From Auriscalpium vulgare (Eukaryota > Basidiomycota > Agaricomycetes > Russulales > Auriscalpiaceae): DNA of 64,000 nucleotides. Position numbers and translations under genes: made by a program. Position 1 is the stretch's first letter. Every line of letters begins with the position of its first letter. The stretch covers positions 1,054,001 to 1,118,000 of the forward strand of contig JAHBBC010000016.1 of NCBI GenBank assembly GCA_019915015.1. The letters run 5' to 3'. Shown piece after piece: positions 24,190 through 36,342 of this stretch. The notes beneath the pieces are model-generated. The model saw only the letters and a list, made by a program, of their open reading frames with translations, did no database searches and was not told the origin of the DNA.

Positions 24190-25322
24190 TCATGATGATG
24201 ACTCGGCGGCGACAGGCGTCACCTCAATCGCCTGCGGGTTGCCTGTGGCGATCGCGAGCGCATACAGGAGGACTTCCCATGCGAGATCGATCGTGGCCCA
24301 CAGCGCATCGTCGAAGACGCCAAGCACACACGCGTTGCGCCACAGCCCGTTCACGCGCATGGCATGCTGCAGCAGCGCGTGCGGCGTGTACGTCGCGGCG
24401 AGCTTGCTGGCGAACTGCTTGATCGCGGCGCGCTGCCTGTCCTCGTCTGTCCCCGACTTGTCGAATGCTGGTGGCGCGCATGGGAGGAGCGACGCGAGGA
24501 GTACGTCTGCGCGCTTGCCGTAGAGGTACGCCGACAGGTGGGGGAAGGTGGGTGGAGAGGGCAGGCAGAGGGGGACAACGGGGACGGTGATGCGGGAGCC
24601 GGGTGTGGTAGGTGGCGTCGGGTGGGAGGGAGGTAGGGCGGGCAGATTTGCGCAATGCGTGGCGAACATGACGTTGTGGATAGGGTAGAGGGTGACGCGC
24701 CGGCGGGTGGTGTTCGAGAGACGGGAGTAGACAGCCACCATGTGGGTCGGCATCTCAGCGGAAAGGTCATTCACGATGATGCTGAGCTCCTTGGGGAGCT
24801 TGTCCTTGGCAGGAGAAGCCTGGACGCCGCCGAGCACCTTCAGCATGCTTGAAGAAGGAGTTGTAAGTCCTGGTTCGGATTGTAAAGGTGGAAGGAAGCA
24901 TACCTGGGGCCGGCCTCGTAGAGGACACCGTGGATATACTCCAGGGGAACTTCAGCAATTGCTGGTTCCACTGCGGCCAAGACCTCCTTCGAGATCTCCT
25001 TTGTCTCCGGATGGGCGAGGTGCCGCGGGAGACGGACGGTGGTGCGGGGGAGCTCGACCGATGCAGCGGGAGTCGCGTCCGCCATCTCGACATCGGGAAT
25101 AGGGGCGGGTGCCGCAGGAATGTCGAAGCGCAGCTGAGGGGATGCGCTGCCGCGGGCCCTGCGCTTGGAGTCGGAGAGGAGGACGCGAGGGGAGCCGGGA
25201 GGACGGGTGCGGGTGCGCTGGCGGCTGTAGATGCTCTTGAACTTGGTCAAGACTGTGGACTTGGCCGGAGGCTTGTTCTCGTCGAGGCGCTTGAGGTGGA
25301 TGTTGGAGGTTTGGAGAACCAT
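24190..25322 (-). CDS. Clp1-like (clampless1) sexual-development protein
   Basis: Probably homologous to Clp1 of Coprinopsis and Ustilago, a basidiomycete-specific nuclear protein required for clamp or dikaryon development. Two exons (25322-24904, 24847-24190) give 358 aa, close to the 365 aa I recall for Coprinopsis Clp1. The N-terminal third is basic and disordered (RQRTRTRPPG, SDSKRRARG). The conserved part follows: YIHGVLYEAGPSMLKVL, LPKELSIIVNDLS, HNVMFATHCANLPALP, AYLYGKRADVLLASLLP, VNGLWRNACVLGVFDD and LAWEVLLYALAIATGN. The intron acceptor is AAG, which gives AGC at the junction. The assignment rests on recognising the C-terminal motifs and on the length. No mating-type gene is visible next to it. 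Confidence 0.6.
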
Positions 25323-28040
25323 TGTTGCGAGGGGATAGGGGAGCGGGTGGGCCGAGGTGGAAGATGCGGCGGAGAGCGATGGGTAGCAGAGGAGGGCTGC
25401 TTGAGGGGGCTGCGGGGCTGTGGGCGGCGGATGTTGGACTTTGACGACGGAAGCGCGGGGTCTTATACGGGGGCGGATAGCGTCGGCGTGGCTTGTTTGC
25501 GCGTATGGACCCACACACATACTTGCCACATTCGGCAGGTCTTTATGCGCCTACACGCACCCACATACACCCACTGATGGAAAACACAAGGACCAACAAC
25601 CGAAAACGTCAGATGGCCGCAGCGCTTAGCCCAGAACAACAAGCATGCCGTCAACACGCAAGCGCGCTGTGGCCTACCCGGCCGTGTCGTCGAGAACAAG
25701 CGAAGCCCCACAAGAACAACTGAAGAATGGTCCGGACTCGGTGTGCCAGCGCTGCGCCACAAGAAATCTGCGTAGCGGTGTGATGTCTGTCATCAGATAT
25801 CATTGAGTCACCAGATCAGGGACTAAGTTACATAGATGTTGTCCTTGTGCGCGGTGCGGAGATGGCAGGATAACTGGCAGGACAATAGTATGGCGGCAGC
25901 GGCAATGATAGTTGCTCGTATTGTGCGTGCCATGATGCCAACATTGAAGAGTTCCTTGGAAGATGTCGAAAAGCTGCGGATGGCCCGACCGCGAGTTGGT
26001 CGCGCTGACCCGACGATGGTGAAAAGATGGGCACATCAACCCCGCATCCAGAGCCTCTGTTTCCGTTGTCTTCCTATGGTTGACTGTCAAAGCAATAACA
26101 GACTACCCACACAGAAAGAGAGCCGCGCGTGCTTCAAACCTTGGTCTTGTACGGCGGGAGCGCTAGTCCCCGCGCGATGGCACCGTGCTTGCGGGATGGC
26201 GTCGAGAGGCTGTCGCGAGAAGAACATTCGGGGTCACAAAGACGGCAGCGAGGTCCACGACGTCGCGGTGGGGGTGGAGCTATGGTGCGGGAGCCGTCAG
26301 CCCAGCTTCGCACTTGAGTCCTTAGTTGATGTTGGGGATTGCGGAGAGCAGTGTGGTCGGTTCAAACCGCGGTGGCATTGAGTGGCATGGAGATATTTCA
26401 ACGTCCAGGATGAGTAGGCTTCCAGGGGACTGGGCCTCTAGCATCGGGGCGTAGGAGCCGGGCAGGAGGGCACGGCGCGCATCGCGAACTCCAGTTTGAT
26501 GGTCGGACGACGAGGACGAGGCGACTGGCGCAGCGAGCAGGATTTGAGCCCAATGCATGAGGATAGTAGAAGCCAGGTAGATGTTGAGGATTTGAGGCAG
26601 AGATATCCGTAGAGAGTTCAGGGAAATTTTATAGAAGGACACGAAAGGGAGAGCGGGAGGAGAGAAAGCAAACTCACCGGTGTCGGGTCTTATATAGTGC
26701 AGCATTGTCGAAAGAATCTCGTGACAAGAAACAATGAGCCACGAGGAGAGGCGCGAGAAAGCAGAGACATCGATTGCTCTCCCGCTCGGGGTTCATTATG
26801 CCGGCCAAAGCGTCACAAACTAACGGGCCGAAGAACAACGTGGCATTCCAGCGAGCAGGGGTTTTCCGCACGCAATATGACTAAACTGGACTTACTGTAT
26901 AGCTGTAGGCACGAGGAAGCTCACTTGCACAGCTGCGGGGACGGGAAGGCGAGCATGCCAGTGAGCACATGGTCTGAGCTTTGTTCAACCACTAGCAAAC
27001 AAACGATTGCGCTATTTAACCCTAGGGTGAGACTGTCAAAAGCAAGCAATAGTCTGTATACCGTTCAGACCCTCCCAAAGTGCACTTACCTGCTGTAGAC
27101 TATCATCGCGTCCTGAACGAAAGACGCCGGCGACTCGGACGCGGCGCGTAAGGACCATGGCACGTGGCAGCCCGCGAGGGACACTTGAAGCTATACTGTA
27201 GGTGCTCCCTTCAACAAGCCAACCACACGGGCCCCCAAGTTTGCATGATCCGAGGCAGTTTAGCAGAACAGACCTGAGACATGGCTGTGCAGATGAGGTG
27301 CAGTCTCCTTCACCCAACGGTGCTGACGTGGTCTCATCAGTATCTCAGCAGTCCATCCGTAGCTGACCTTGCATGGGAGACAAGGGAAGACACATGAAGA
27401 CGCCCGTCCCTCCAACAAGTCCGGTCGGTCCTGTGTCGACATATCCTCAAACTCGGAACAGGGCCCTGGCCGCTCGGACTCGGAGAGGCTTCTTCGGCGG
27501 TCATGATCGCGGGCCTGGAGATATAGATCATGATCCTCCCTGCCGCTCGGTCTTCCTCGCAACCAGCTACGCAGACCGCAATGCCAATTCCCCTGGATCT
27601 TTTCTTCCCTTTCGCTGCCGAAGTTCAAGTTGAAAGACGATTCGCACGGCTCACCAGGCCGCACGCTTTGTCAGAGCCACGGCCTGGCCACTTACTGGAA
27701 CCTGCGATTGGTTGATAATGCACAGTAAGACTGTTGATTTCTCGATTGCAGGGTTGTGCTGCGCCGCGGATATACTTACGACAGCGCGAGTGTTGTGTCA
27801 ATTCTCTCCACGGCCGTTAAGCCCCATGGCCAGCCCAGCCCAAGTCCGCCATCGTCGAAGGCGCTCCCTATTACCGCCGGTATCAAGACGTTTTTATGGC
27901 ATCCCTGGCACCGACTGCTACGCTCTTCCCCATCGCATTCAAGTTCACACACTCAGGGTCCGGTCGAGTACGCGAGTTCGCGTTCAAAGGGCGTGCGCCT
28001 CTTTTCACGTCGACCGCCAGCACCTCCGAGCAGCGCAGAC
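25323..28040. other. gene-poor region with small promoter-associated ORF candidates
   Basis: About 2.7 kb with no recognised conserved gene. The best candidate is listed separately (26325-26558, minus). Other open frames of 60-130 codons overlap on both strands and show no convincing splice partners. The right end contains the unresolved promoter or first exon of the 28041-29739 gene. Confidence 0.4.
26325..26558 (-). CDS. candidate small protein with TATA-type promoter
   Basis: Family unknown. A minus-strand TATAAAAT (about 26633-26626) lies roughly 70 nt upstream of an ATG at 26558, with a CT-rich leader between. The open frame begins MHWAQILLAAPVASSSSS, a weak secretory-like start, and continues through LLPGSYAPMLEAQSPGSL before a stop at about 26325. 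A second TATA-like element (ACTATATAAGAC) occurs about 60 nt further upstream. Without homologues or transcript data this could be a non-coding transcript. The coordinates assume no splicing. Confidence 0.25.
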
Positions 28041-29739
28041 ATGTCTGCGCGCCAGGCGTCGTCCTCTCCACGTCCTGAGTGCGGCCTTCTACAGTCTATG
28101 CCCGATGACGTCATGACATCTCTTTTTCCAGCGTCGGCGCGTCGGCGAAATGGAACTCTTCCAAGAAGCAGCCAAACGCCTTCTTCAAAGCCGTCAGCCG
28201 CAAGTTCCATGGGCGCGCGCACAACCATCGCCCAGGACCGTCCAGCGCCGCCACGGGGCGAGCATCTGTCCCGCTTCGCAGCTCGTTCATCGCCCGCCAA
28301 GACGCAACACTGCAGGAATGTGGCCTTCTGCTGTCTTCGCACCCAACGCAAGCCGCACGCGACCACTCATACGCGATTTTGGAAGGGAGAAGGGCGCCGG
28401 CGGACGCGGAGTCTCGGATGATCGCGGACACGTCGAGATACGTTCATGCGGCAGGCAGAACGGAGAGTTCGGCGAGGGATTGGGAAGGAGACGGGTCGTC
28501 ATCAGTATTGGACATTTCTCCAGGTGCGCACTGCTTTGCTCCTGCTTTGCTGACATTCTAACTCTTGACGCCTTTGATGCAGGTAAGCTGGACATGGCGC
28601 CTGCGCGCGAGGATGCCATCGACGACCCTCCCTCCTTGGAGCCCAGCAGTGCGGCTTCAGCCGAACATGGTACCTCAGAGAACCATGATGGACCTGAAGG
28701 CGACGGGCAGCCGACAAGAAGCGCTGATGACGAGTCAGGGTTCTCCTTGGCCACCCGCAAGAAGCGAGACCTTCAGGCCACTGCGGCTCATGATGGACCC
28801 TCTCCATCTACTCCATCTCAGGGACGGCGCCCCAGTCCATTAGCTGTGGAAATACCGAACACATCTACACAGCCCGCGCAACAACCGGCGCAACACCCCG
28901 TGCAGCCTGTGTCTTCCCCCCGCGCATCCGTCGCGTCCATTCCGCACCTTCCACCCAGTCCCTCTGACGAATATAACCCGCTGCGAGAACAGGTCGAACT
29001 GGTCCCTGCTCCTGCACCTCGCAAGCCGCGGCGGCGGCGCACCAGACCTCTTCCTGCCGTACCCGCTGCACAGAAACAGAATGCACGACCGCTGCCGCGG
29101 CCACTACCCCGTCTTGATGATGACCGAAGACCGACAATCTCACTTTACCTCCCCGATAGTGAAATGCGTTCGCCAAGCGAACGCGGACCTTTACCTCTTA
29201 TCGACCCTTCGCTATCGCCATGTACGCCAGAATTGTCGGCCCCATTGACTACCGCGTCCACATCGCCGTGGTCTCAACCGCCTACTCCGGGTACCGCGCT
29301 TGTCGATGATGCCCGCATCGCCGCGCCGCCGCTCTCTACCAGCCAAGAACACGACCACGCAGAGGCCAGGCCCATATCCGTTCCCGGACATCCACCCGAG
29401 TCCTCCCCCGCTCCATCCGTTGCCGAAGAGAGCTCTTCGCCAACCCAGTTCAGACTGCAGCCGAACCGCCGTGCTCCGGATAACCAGCGCAGGACGAGCA
29501 TGGGGGCATTCTCGATGAAGCTGACGGGAATGCTCAAAGTGCATCACGCGCTGTCGGTGTCGCGATTGAGGCGTCCCCGCGCGTATACAGAGTCGGATGT
29601 GACACCTCGGCCGCTGGAAAAGACAGAGGAAGCTCAGGAGGCTCAAAAGACGCCGACCGATGGGGAGCGCAACAAAGAGATTCTAAAGAAGTTGTCTCGA
29701 ACATATGGTATCCAGACAGAACATTCTTTCACCGACTAA
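28041..29739 (+). CDS. Pro/Ser-rich disordered protein, 5' end unresolved
   Basis: Not a family I recognise. The strongest evidence is a long exon from about 28582 to 29739. It joins through intron 28523-28581 (CCAG/GTGCGC donor, GATGCAG acceptor) to an upstream exon that starts near 28132. That exon reads coherently, with KAVSRKFHGRAHN, DATLQECGLLLSSHPTQ and MIADTSRYVHAAGR. The C-terminal half has PRKPRRRRTRPLPAVP and SMGAFSMKLTGMLKVHH, and ends in a charged helix with NKEILKKLSRTYGIQ. An ATG at 28041 would connect only through an unusually short 38-nt intron (28094-28131), so the true start may lie elsewhere. Proline-rich stretches suggest SH3 or WW partners, but this is inference. Confidence 0.5.
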
Positions 29740-30007
29740 TCATACCCAATTCATTGCATAACTTTGTATCGATCGCATATACCAATGGATACCTTTTGTT
29801 TTTGTAACGTAGGGGCCATGAAGAATCCAGCACTGTGGGCTAAGTACTAGGAGGACAGTACGGTCACATGACGTGGTTTGTTGATCACGACGGCGGCGCG
29901 TTGCTGAGTTGCTCTCACTCCCGACCATAACACCCCCCATGCGTCCACGCGTCCTGCTGCCCTCGAAGACCTGAAAATTTTGACCAAGTCATAATCCTGA
30001 ATCCACC

Positions 30008-33000
30008 ATGTCAGAAACTACCCAAATCCTCTTCAATTCGCCAGCTCTCCACTCGCTTAAGCGCGACCAGCTCGTCAAACTCTGCAAGATTCACTCCCTC
30101 AAGGCATCCGGCAAAAACACTGAAATAATTGAACGACTCAAGACTCATGCCCATACCTTGCCATCCAGCGACCCCCTTAGCGTCGCCGCGCGCAGCGAGC
30201 AGCCGGCCGACGATGATGGGGAGGAGGACATGTCGCTGGAGCAACCCTCACCTCCGCGCTTCGGACACGTCCGGCCCAGCGAACAATGGGAGATTGTCAT
30301 GGACGATATCGAAGAGGAGAGCTCCTCGCGTGGCGGAACGCTCAACTCCATCAGAACCACATCCGGCCAGAGCGCCAGTGAATTTGGCACAGGGAGCTCG
30401 AGAGGTGTGTTGAACTCGTCGTCGTGGCTCTGGACCTTGCTATATGCCCAGCATGCTGATTCTGCTCACGATTGGTAGGCGTGACCTCGTCCATCAAGGC
30501 CATCGCGACCTCGCTGGGCCTCAAGCGCGCCCCAACCTCTGGTACCTCTGCCTCCATGAAGTCGAATTCGACGCGATCCACTGCCACGTCTTCCTCTTTG
30601 AAGTCCCTTGGTCCACATGACGATCTTGCACATTTCTCCACGCCTTATGACTCAATACCTGAGCCATCCCCATCGAATGCCCCGTTGACCGACCACTTCA
30701 CCCTCACCGACGACCCGGACACTTCCCTCCCCGGATACGGCACACGCGCTGGCGTGCCCGCGCCTCAGAACGCGCGGCTCAGCACTGGCGCGGGACCAAC
30801 GACCACCATTCGTCTCGTCTCGATGCCGTACAGTCAGTCGTCTACGTCCGGTGCGACGGGTCCCGCCACCCCGCAACTCAAGCCTTTCAACACTAAATTC
30901 GACTTGCTCCTCGGAAGTCCAGGCGGCGATGATCGTGTACCCGTCTGGCCCCCGCCTCTCGGAGGGACTGCGTCCCCGCAACGCCTTTACCCCACGATAC
31001 CGTCAGCCCTCAGGGCGTTTTCCCAAGTGAATGACGAAGACGAAGATGTTCCTATGCCAGGAGCCATGACCCCACCGCGAATCAATGTGCAAACACCGGC
31101 AAGGTCCACATCGTCGAAGAAGTCGCATGCTTCGCGCACCTTCCCGACACCATCCAATGGACCTCAGGATATCTTCTCACCTGCCCCGGCCGCGAATCTG
31201 AGGGCAGACATCCCCCGCAGCACACCGTTCATCTTCGGCTCTCCACTCCCACAGAACAACGTATCGAACAAGGCATTCGGCAATGCTGCTTCATCTGTGC
31301 TCGAGGAGATGAACCGCCGGCTCTCAGCTGCGGGTGCGCAGAAGGTCGCCTCGGATATTTTCGAGCATAGCGGTGTCCCTGCCCCGGGCTCGAGTGGCAT
31401 TGCGTCTGACGGTCAGGAGACGGTGCAGAATCGCTTCGCGCGCGTTCACGAGGAAGAATTCAAGAAGATGGATTCCATTGCCAATCATTACGCCGCACGC
31501 CGTGGCGCCAACAAGAGGAAGTCAGAGGTTCTGGGCAAAGGAGCGGCGCCGAGCAAGAAGAGGGTCAGCGCGGAGACCAGAGTCATCAGTGCGGGAGCAC
31601 GCAAGCGGATGGGTGTTCCAGGTGGCTTCGGCGACGATGATGACGACGATGACAACGAGGAGGAAACTAGTACCGAGGAAAATCACAGGATGTCCAAAAG
31701 AGTCCGCGTGTCTGAGATTGACGGCGGAGTTGCGGAGGGCAGGCGTGTCTCGATAGCGCCGACGGAGAAGGAGAAGAGACAGAAGGAAAAGGAACGCGAT
31801 GCAGTCAGGAAGGCCCTCGAGGTGAAGAGAGAGAAGAGGCGGAGCAGCATCAGGCCAAGAGTGAGCGGCGTAGCGCCACCTCCCAGTACGCACTCTCATT
31901 TCTCAGGGCAAACCACTGATGGCCAACGTACACAACAGGCAAGAGTAAGGGCATGGGCTCGAGGTTCGGATTCCTGTCGTCGGCAAAGTCCATGGTTCGC
32001 ACTGTCTGGAACATGGGTGCTGGTGGGACGTCCAAGGCAGTTGGGAGCTCGAACATCCCCGTTCCCAAGGCCGCCCCAGCGACTGCAACAGATTCGAACA
32101 AAGAAGCCAAAGTCGCCGCGAAAGCTAAGCCGTCACTGGCCGCGTCTCGTCCATCCAAAGCCACCGTAGAGACTGCGAACCGCGTCCCATCTGGCACTAC
32201 TACGGGCTCGGCATCAAATCGTCTGTCGGCGAAGCCCTCCATCAGCGCCGCTGCTGCGTCCGCTCGTTCTCGGTCGCCATTGCCAGTATTCGGCTCCACT
32301 TCCACCAGGAGCGGCGCGCCTCCCTCTGGCCATTCACGTACGAGCAGTATCACCAGCATCACGAGCGCAAGGGCCGCGCCACCGTCGTCCACCAGCTCAC
32401 GCCTCAGTACACGGCCGGGATCGATCAGCGGGCCGTCCTCCATTGGCACGAAGGGCACTACTTCTACTCGTGCTTCTTCCGCTGTTTCCTCCATCGGGAC
32501 GCGCAAGAGCATGGCACCTCCTGCGAATATTCCTGCGAAGGCCTCCATGTCAAGCTTCGGGAAGGTCTCGTCGCGGCTTTTTGCGCCTACGGCTAGCTCG
32601 CTCGCCAAGACGCGGGCCTCTGCGGGCGCGTATAACCGCGCCTCTGGCAGCATCGCGTCGAGGGCAGCCAGTCCGAAAGCAAGCGGCTCTGCCCTGGACC
32701 AGATCACAAACTCGCCACCGCGTGCGCCCGCCCCGCGCAAAGACACTCCTGGCAAGATATTCAGCAAGCCGCTGAGTGCGGCAGGCAGCCCATCACTCAT
32801 ACCGTCTCCAGTGCGGCCCACATCATTGGCAGGCGCCGCGTCTACATTGGCCGGCGTTGGCAGCCCGCGCGACCCTGTTGCGTCCGCTGCGCCCCCGTCG
32901 AAGCCGAAGCTCCTCCCCGCCCGCAAGCCCCGAATCTCGCGCTCGCGCGTCATCGCAAAACTCGGGGCGAAGCGCGCGGCTGCGGCTGGGGCATCTGACA

Positions 33001-33254
33001 GCGCGGGTGTGAGTACTATTGCTCCCCGCACGCGCTCGAGCGTAGGTGGTGCGCGCCGTTCGTATGGCGGTGTGAAGAGCGGCAAGACGCGGAATAGCGA
33101 CGTTTTGGTGAGCGCGAAGAAACGCGCGCGGCAAAGCGAGTACATGCGTCGTCGGAGCCGCGCCGCGGGGAGTGCAGCAGGGACTTCGTCGGGCACAAGG
33201 TTGTTCAGCGGCGGGGGAGATGGGAGCATGTCGATGGACCTTGACAATGACTGA
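30008..33254 (+). CDS. SAP-domain, Ser-rich basic protein (possible chromatin or spindle factor)
   Basis: Three exons (30008-30404, 30479-31885, 31939-33254) give 1039 aa. Residues about 17-50 form a SAP motif (LKRDQLVKLCKIHSLKASGK, then EIIERL), a DNA-binding helix-turn-helix. The middle is acidic and disordered, then carries a coiled, highly basic helix (PTEKEKRQKEKERDAVRKA) followed by RSSIRPRVSG. The last 430 residues are very rich in Ser, Ala and Pro, with basic patches and KKRARQSEYMRRRSR near the end. The order SAP, acidic middle, basic KEKE helix and Ser/Arg-rich tail resembles the animal spindle protein NuSAP in outline, although I cannot claim homology. Chromatin or microtubule binding is inferred from composition only. 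Confidence 0.75.
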
Positions 33255-34831
33255 GCGCGCCCGGCTCTGCGTCCATTTCTTTCGGGTTATTGCTATCTGT
33301 TCGTTTGATTGTTTCTTGTTCAATTGCTCGCAGTCACTGGTCTGTACACCCCGTTTACGCCCCGTTTTCATCTGTAGCCCTCTGTACTTGAATAGCGTCT
33401 TCAGTTAGAACCCCCTGCTGGTGCAGGCGTCCTCCAACATCATGTACTTATCGTATTTAGTTCCAATCATGAAGGCTGGTCCAGACTTTCCACATTCGTG
33501 CGCATGTGAGTCTTGTGAGCATGTGAGTTTTGTGAGCTTGTCATTTGGTACACGAAAATTACATCGTAAGGAAGGGATATATGTAGGGGCGTGCTTGATC
33601 TGACAGCGGGAGAGGATGTTAGCGTGGTTTACACAAATGAGCAAGGCAGGTGAAATAAGAAATCAGAAAAGCCGATGTTTTCAAAGTGCCTGCCCCGTAG
33701 CCATGCGACCTGCCGGCCAACCCATGTCAAGACGACACGGACCAGCGCGACTCTTGCCGAGGCAAGAGCGGCGGTCAGCGCAACCCGGCAACAAGTAATC
33801 AACGAATGGATGAACTTGGTTTCGTCTTGGAGAGGGAAAGAAGTTGATGAACATGATAACTCACCAGATACATAAGTGATGAGCAAGGATGCCTGGACTA
33901 AGCCTGTTGGGAAGTTGTAGTTAGTATGCATGGGAATAAACAAGAGAAAGGCAGTAGGAGGGAAGTAAAGCTCCGTTGGTGATGCATGTTTTGAGTATGG
34001 TTCACGGTATATCTCACCGACTCAAGAGATGGATAGGTATCTTTCATCGCAGTAAAAGACAGATACCAAAGGACAAGGCTCACCAAGACTTGTCGCAATA
34101 CCGTGACCGACACGACGGGCGACTGGAAATCCATGGAGGATGTGGACTGCTGTTAACAGTAAAAAATCTTATATACGTCGCAATTTCAGCTCCGCCTGCT
34201 CGGAGTTTGGGCGGAGTCTGCTCACCTCTCGCGGCTGCGAACTTTCTTTTGCCTTACCCCGTCATCCGTTTGCTTTCCCTCTATCCTTCGCAAGACTTAT
34301 GCCTGTGGTTTGAGGTGTGAGTACTGCGTTTGCTTTCTATCGCATATGATGCATTTCGATATCAGTTCTGCTTCCGAAAAGAGCTCAGTTCTTTGTGGAC
34401 ACACTGTACCAAAAACTCTCATTCTGACTTCGCTTCATATCCTTCGTCTTCTGTCTCTGTCAAGCCACTGACTTGTTTGCGATTTCAGAAGTTATGTGCA
34501 TTCCTCAGTCCTTGGTTTAGCAATAGTCTTGGCACGCAGAGAGTCCATATCCACGTCCTGGTGAGCATCTCGTCGTATCTTTTCTTTCGCCGCATCCCAC
34601 ACTTCCCTATGATTTTTAAACTATATACAAGCATATGTCCGATTTTTGATGACGGACAACACATGTTCGCTGAGGGTCTCAACCCGTTGTTTCGAAGCAT
34701 ACATGTATGAGATCGAGTACTGACGCAGTCTGCTACAGGTGTATCGGGTGAACTCACTAGTCCATGCCGGACTGTGGCCACGGGTATATATTGTCCATAA
34801 ATATCAATGTCATCGTGTCATCACGCCTTTC
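33255..34831. other. gene-poor region with one TATA-associated ORF candidate
   Basis: No conserved gene was identified. The only promoter-like feature is a minus-strand GTATATAAG (34176-34168) about 35 nt upstream of an ATG at 34134. The minus strand downstream shows several GTGAG donors and AG acceptors. Confidence 0.4.
33629..34134 (-). CDS. candidate small spliced gene of unknown function
   Basis: Support is structural only. A TATATAAG element precedes the ATG at 34134; the first codons read MDFQSPVVSVTVLRQVL and then meet a GTGAGC donor. Further GTGAG donors follow at about 34036 and 33855, each with pyrimidine-rich AG acceptors downstream. Short hydrophobic coding-like pieces (GLVQASLLITYV) lie between them. 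The exon order and the 3' end are not resolved, and no family match is recognised. It may be a small membrane protein or a non-coding spliced transcript. Confidence 0.25.
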
Positions 34832-36315
34832 AATTTACGCAGCCCTCGGCGTACGTGCTTCGTCACCTTCTGCGTGCCCACAGTCAGATGCTTGCCTCGT
34901 GACGACGCGTTGAGAACTCACAGAAACCGTTCGTGAAAATACATTGCGCCCTCTCCTTTCCTCCGACTCCTCGCGCCAATAGCTTCGCCGGCGGTCAGGG
35001 TAACCGAAGTGCAACTGTTTCGAAAAGCGGTCGCCGATCATGTACTCCTGCTGCAAGAGGTCTTCCTCCGTCGACATAGGCTGGCAGTCATCAATGGCGT
35101 GCAGCCTGTATGACGTGAGTTGACTTGCTTACGGGGAGGACGCTCATGTATCGATCAGCCCCATCTTGGGTGTAATAGGTCGAATGCCGACGAGAGCTTG
35201 AGCTCCTCCGCATGCGACGCAACTACGATGTGTGGCTCGTGCGGTGGGGAGGGAAGAAAGGAGGATCCGCCGTCCATCAGAGTCACCGAAGATGCAATTA
35301 TAGCTGGACGCTCGCTGGACGCGCTGAACGGGTGGACTTGCGCGCTTGCTGCATCGGCCATCACGGAGGATAAGTGTTTCAGAACGCCGTCACAGACCAT
35401 TGACTGAAGAGGCGGCTATTCGCGTTCCTCAAGTGAACGGGCGTCCAATCGCCCGCGTGCAGCGGTGGTCGCGGTGGGATTTGCAGAGCCGGGCTTCCCA
35501 ACCAGACCTGCTTAATGGGCGCGTGTCGATGGGAATGTACCAACACATCGAGCAACAGCGCTATTGAGTTCCCATATGGTTGTAGATCCCGGTCGGATGA
35601 CACACCATCATCATGTTCCCCGGACGTCCGTAGAATCCATCTTTCCGCAAGCAAAGGTGGCCTGATCAGAAGAAGAAGTTGTTGACTTCCTGGCGCCGGT
35701 CTGCATCTGGGAAGCGGAGCTCAGCCAGTTCGAACGTGAACGGACCTTTTCGAGTGAGAGCAGACAAACGTCCGCCCCGACCTCTGTCATACAGACTGAC
35801 AGGATTCCCCAGCGCGAGCCCTGCTTGCGATGGTTGCCAACGCGACTGTGGATCCAGCCCTGGATGATGCCGCGCGCTACAAGCCTCAAGCTCAAGCTCA
35901 AGCTCGAGGTTGCAGCACAGACCGACAGACACTCTGTTGCCGTTCTCGGCTTTGCGGCTCCCTCAATCTGCAGCCTGAGAGACATCATCATTAAGCCCAA
36001 GGGACACCTCGTCAGTGGCTGATCTCGGGTGGGTCTGCTGCAAGGATGCAGACTGAGGGTGACGGAATCCATTCAGCTAAAGTGATAGTGCCGGCTCGCA
36101 GAGTAGTCACCTTACGAGACGCAAGGCACTGTAGTCGACAACAACAGCGGATGGGACCATCTATATCATCAAGATCAGAATTCGCAAGTTCGATAGATAC
36201 ACCCGCAGTAGTGCGGGTTCTAAGGCATCGCTTCTGTGAACAGATCTGTCGGGTATTGAGTGGTCGAAAGATCGAGCATGGAAGGCGACAAAGACAGCTC
36301 ACCTTGTCTCCCACT
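34832..36315 (-). pseudogene. discontinuous coding-like segments, possible gene relic
   Basis: Several minus-strand segments read like protein but do not join cleanly. Examples are PVSLYDRGRGGRLSALTRKG with FTFELAELRFPDADRRQEVN (about 35880-35670), VWLGSPALQIPPRPPLHAGD (about 35500), PAIIASSVTLMDGGSSFLP (about 35300) and STEEDLLQQEYMIGDRFSKQ (about 35070). Stops such as the TGA just before the 35115 splice region interrupt the natural frames. I do not recognise the family. Either this is a decayed gene or a many-exon gene that I failed to resolve. Confidence 0.3.
35879..35907. repeat. short hexanucleotide (CTCAAG)n tract
   Basis: About four tandem CTCAAG/CTCGAG units. On the minus strand they would encode a Leu-Glu or Ser-Leu run within the 34.8-36.3 kb relic. 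Too short to assign a role. Confidence 0.6.
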
Positions 36316-36342
36316 GATCAATCCCAGTGACGAGTTCCTGGT

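Noticed and set aside
24190..28040. Lipopeptide pheromone precursor next to the Clp1-like gene
   Set aside because: Short frames were scanned on both strands for a C-terminal CaaX box. None combined a CaaX end with a credible start.
31850..33247. A 465-codon minus-strand frame opposite the SAP-domain gene
   Set aside because: It is the antisense shadow of a GC-rich Ser/Ala-coding exon, with Arg/Ala-rich composition and no motifs.
34140..36315. Retrotransposon or transposase remnant
   Set aside because: No DDE, reverse transcriptase, integrase or terminal-repeat signature could be found in the fragments.
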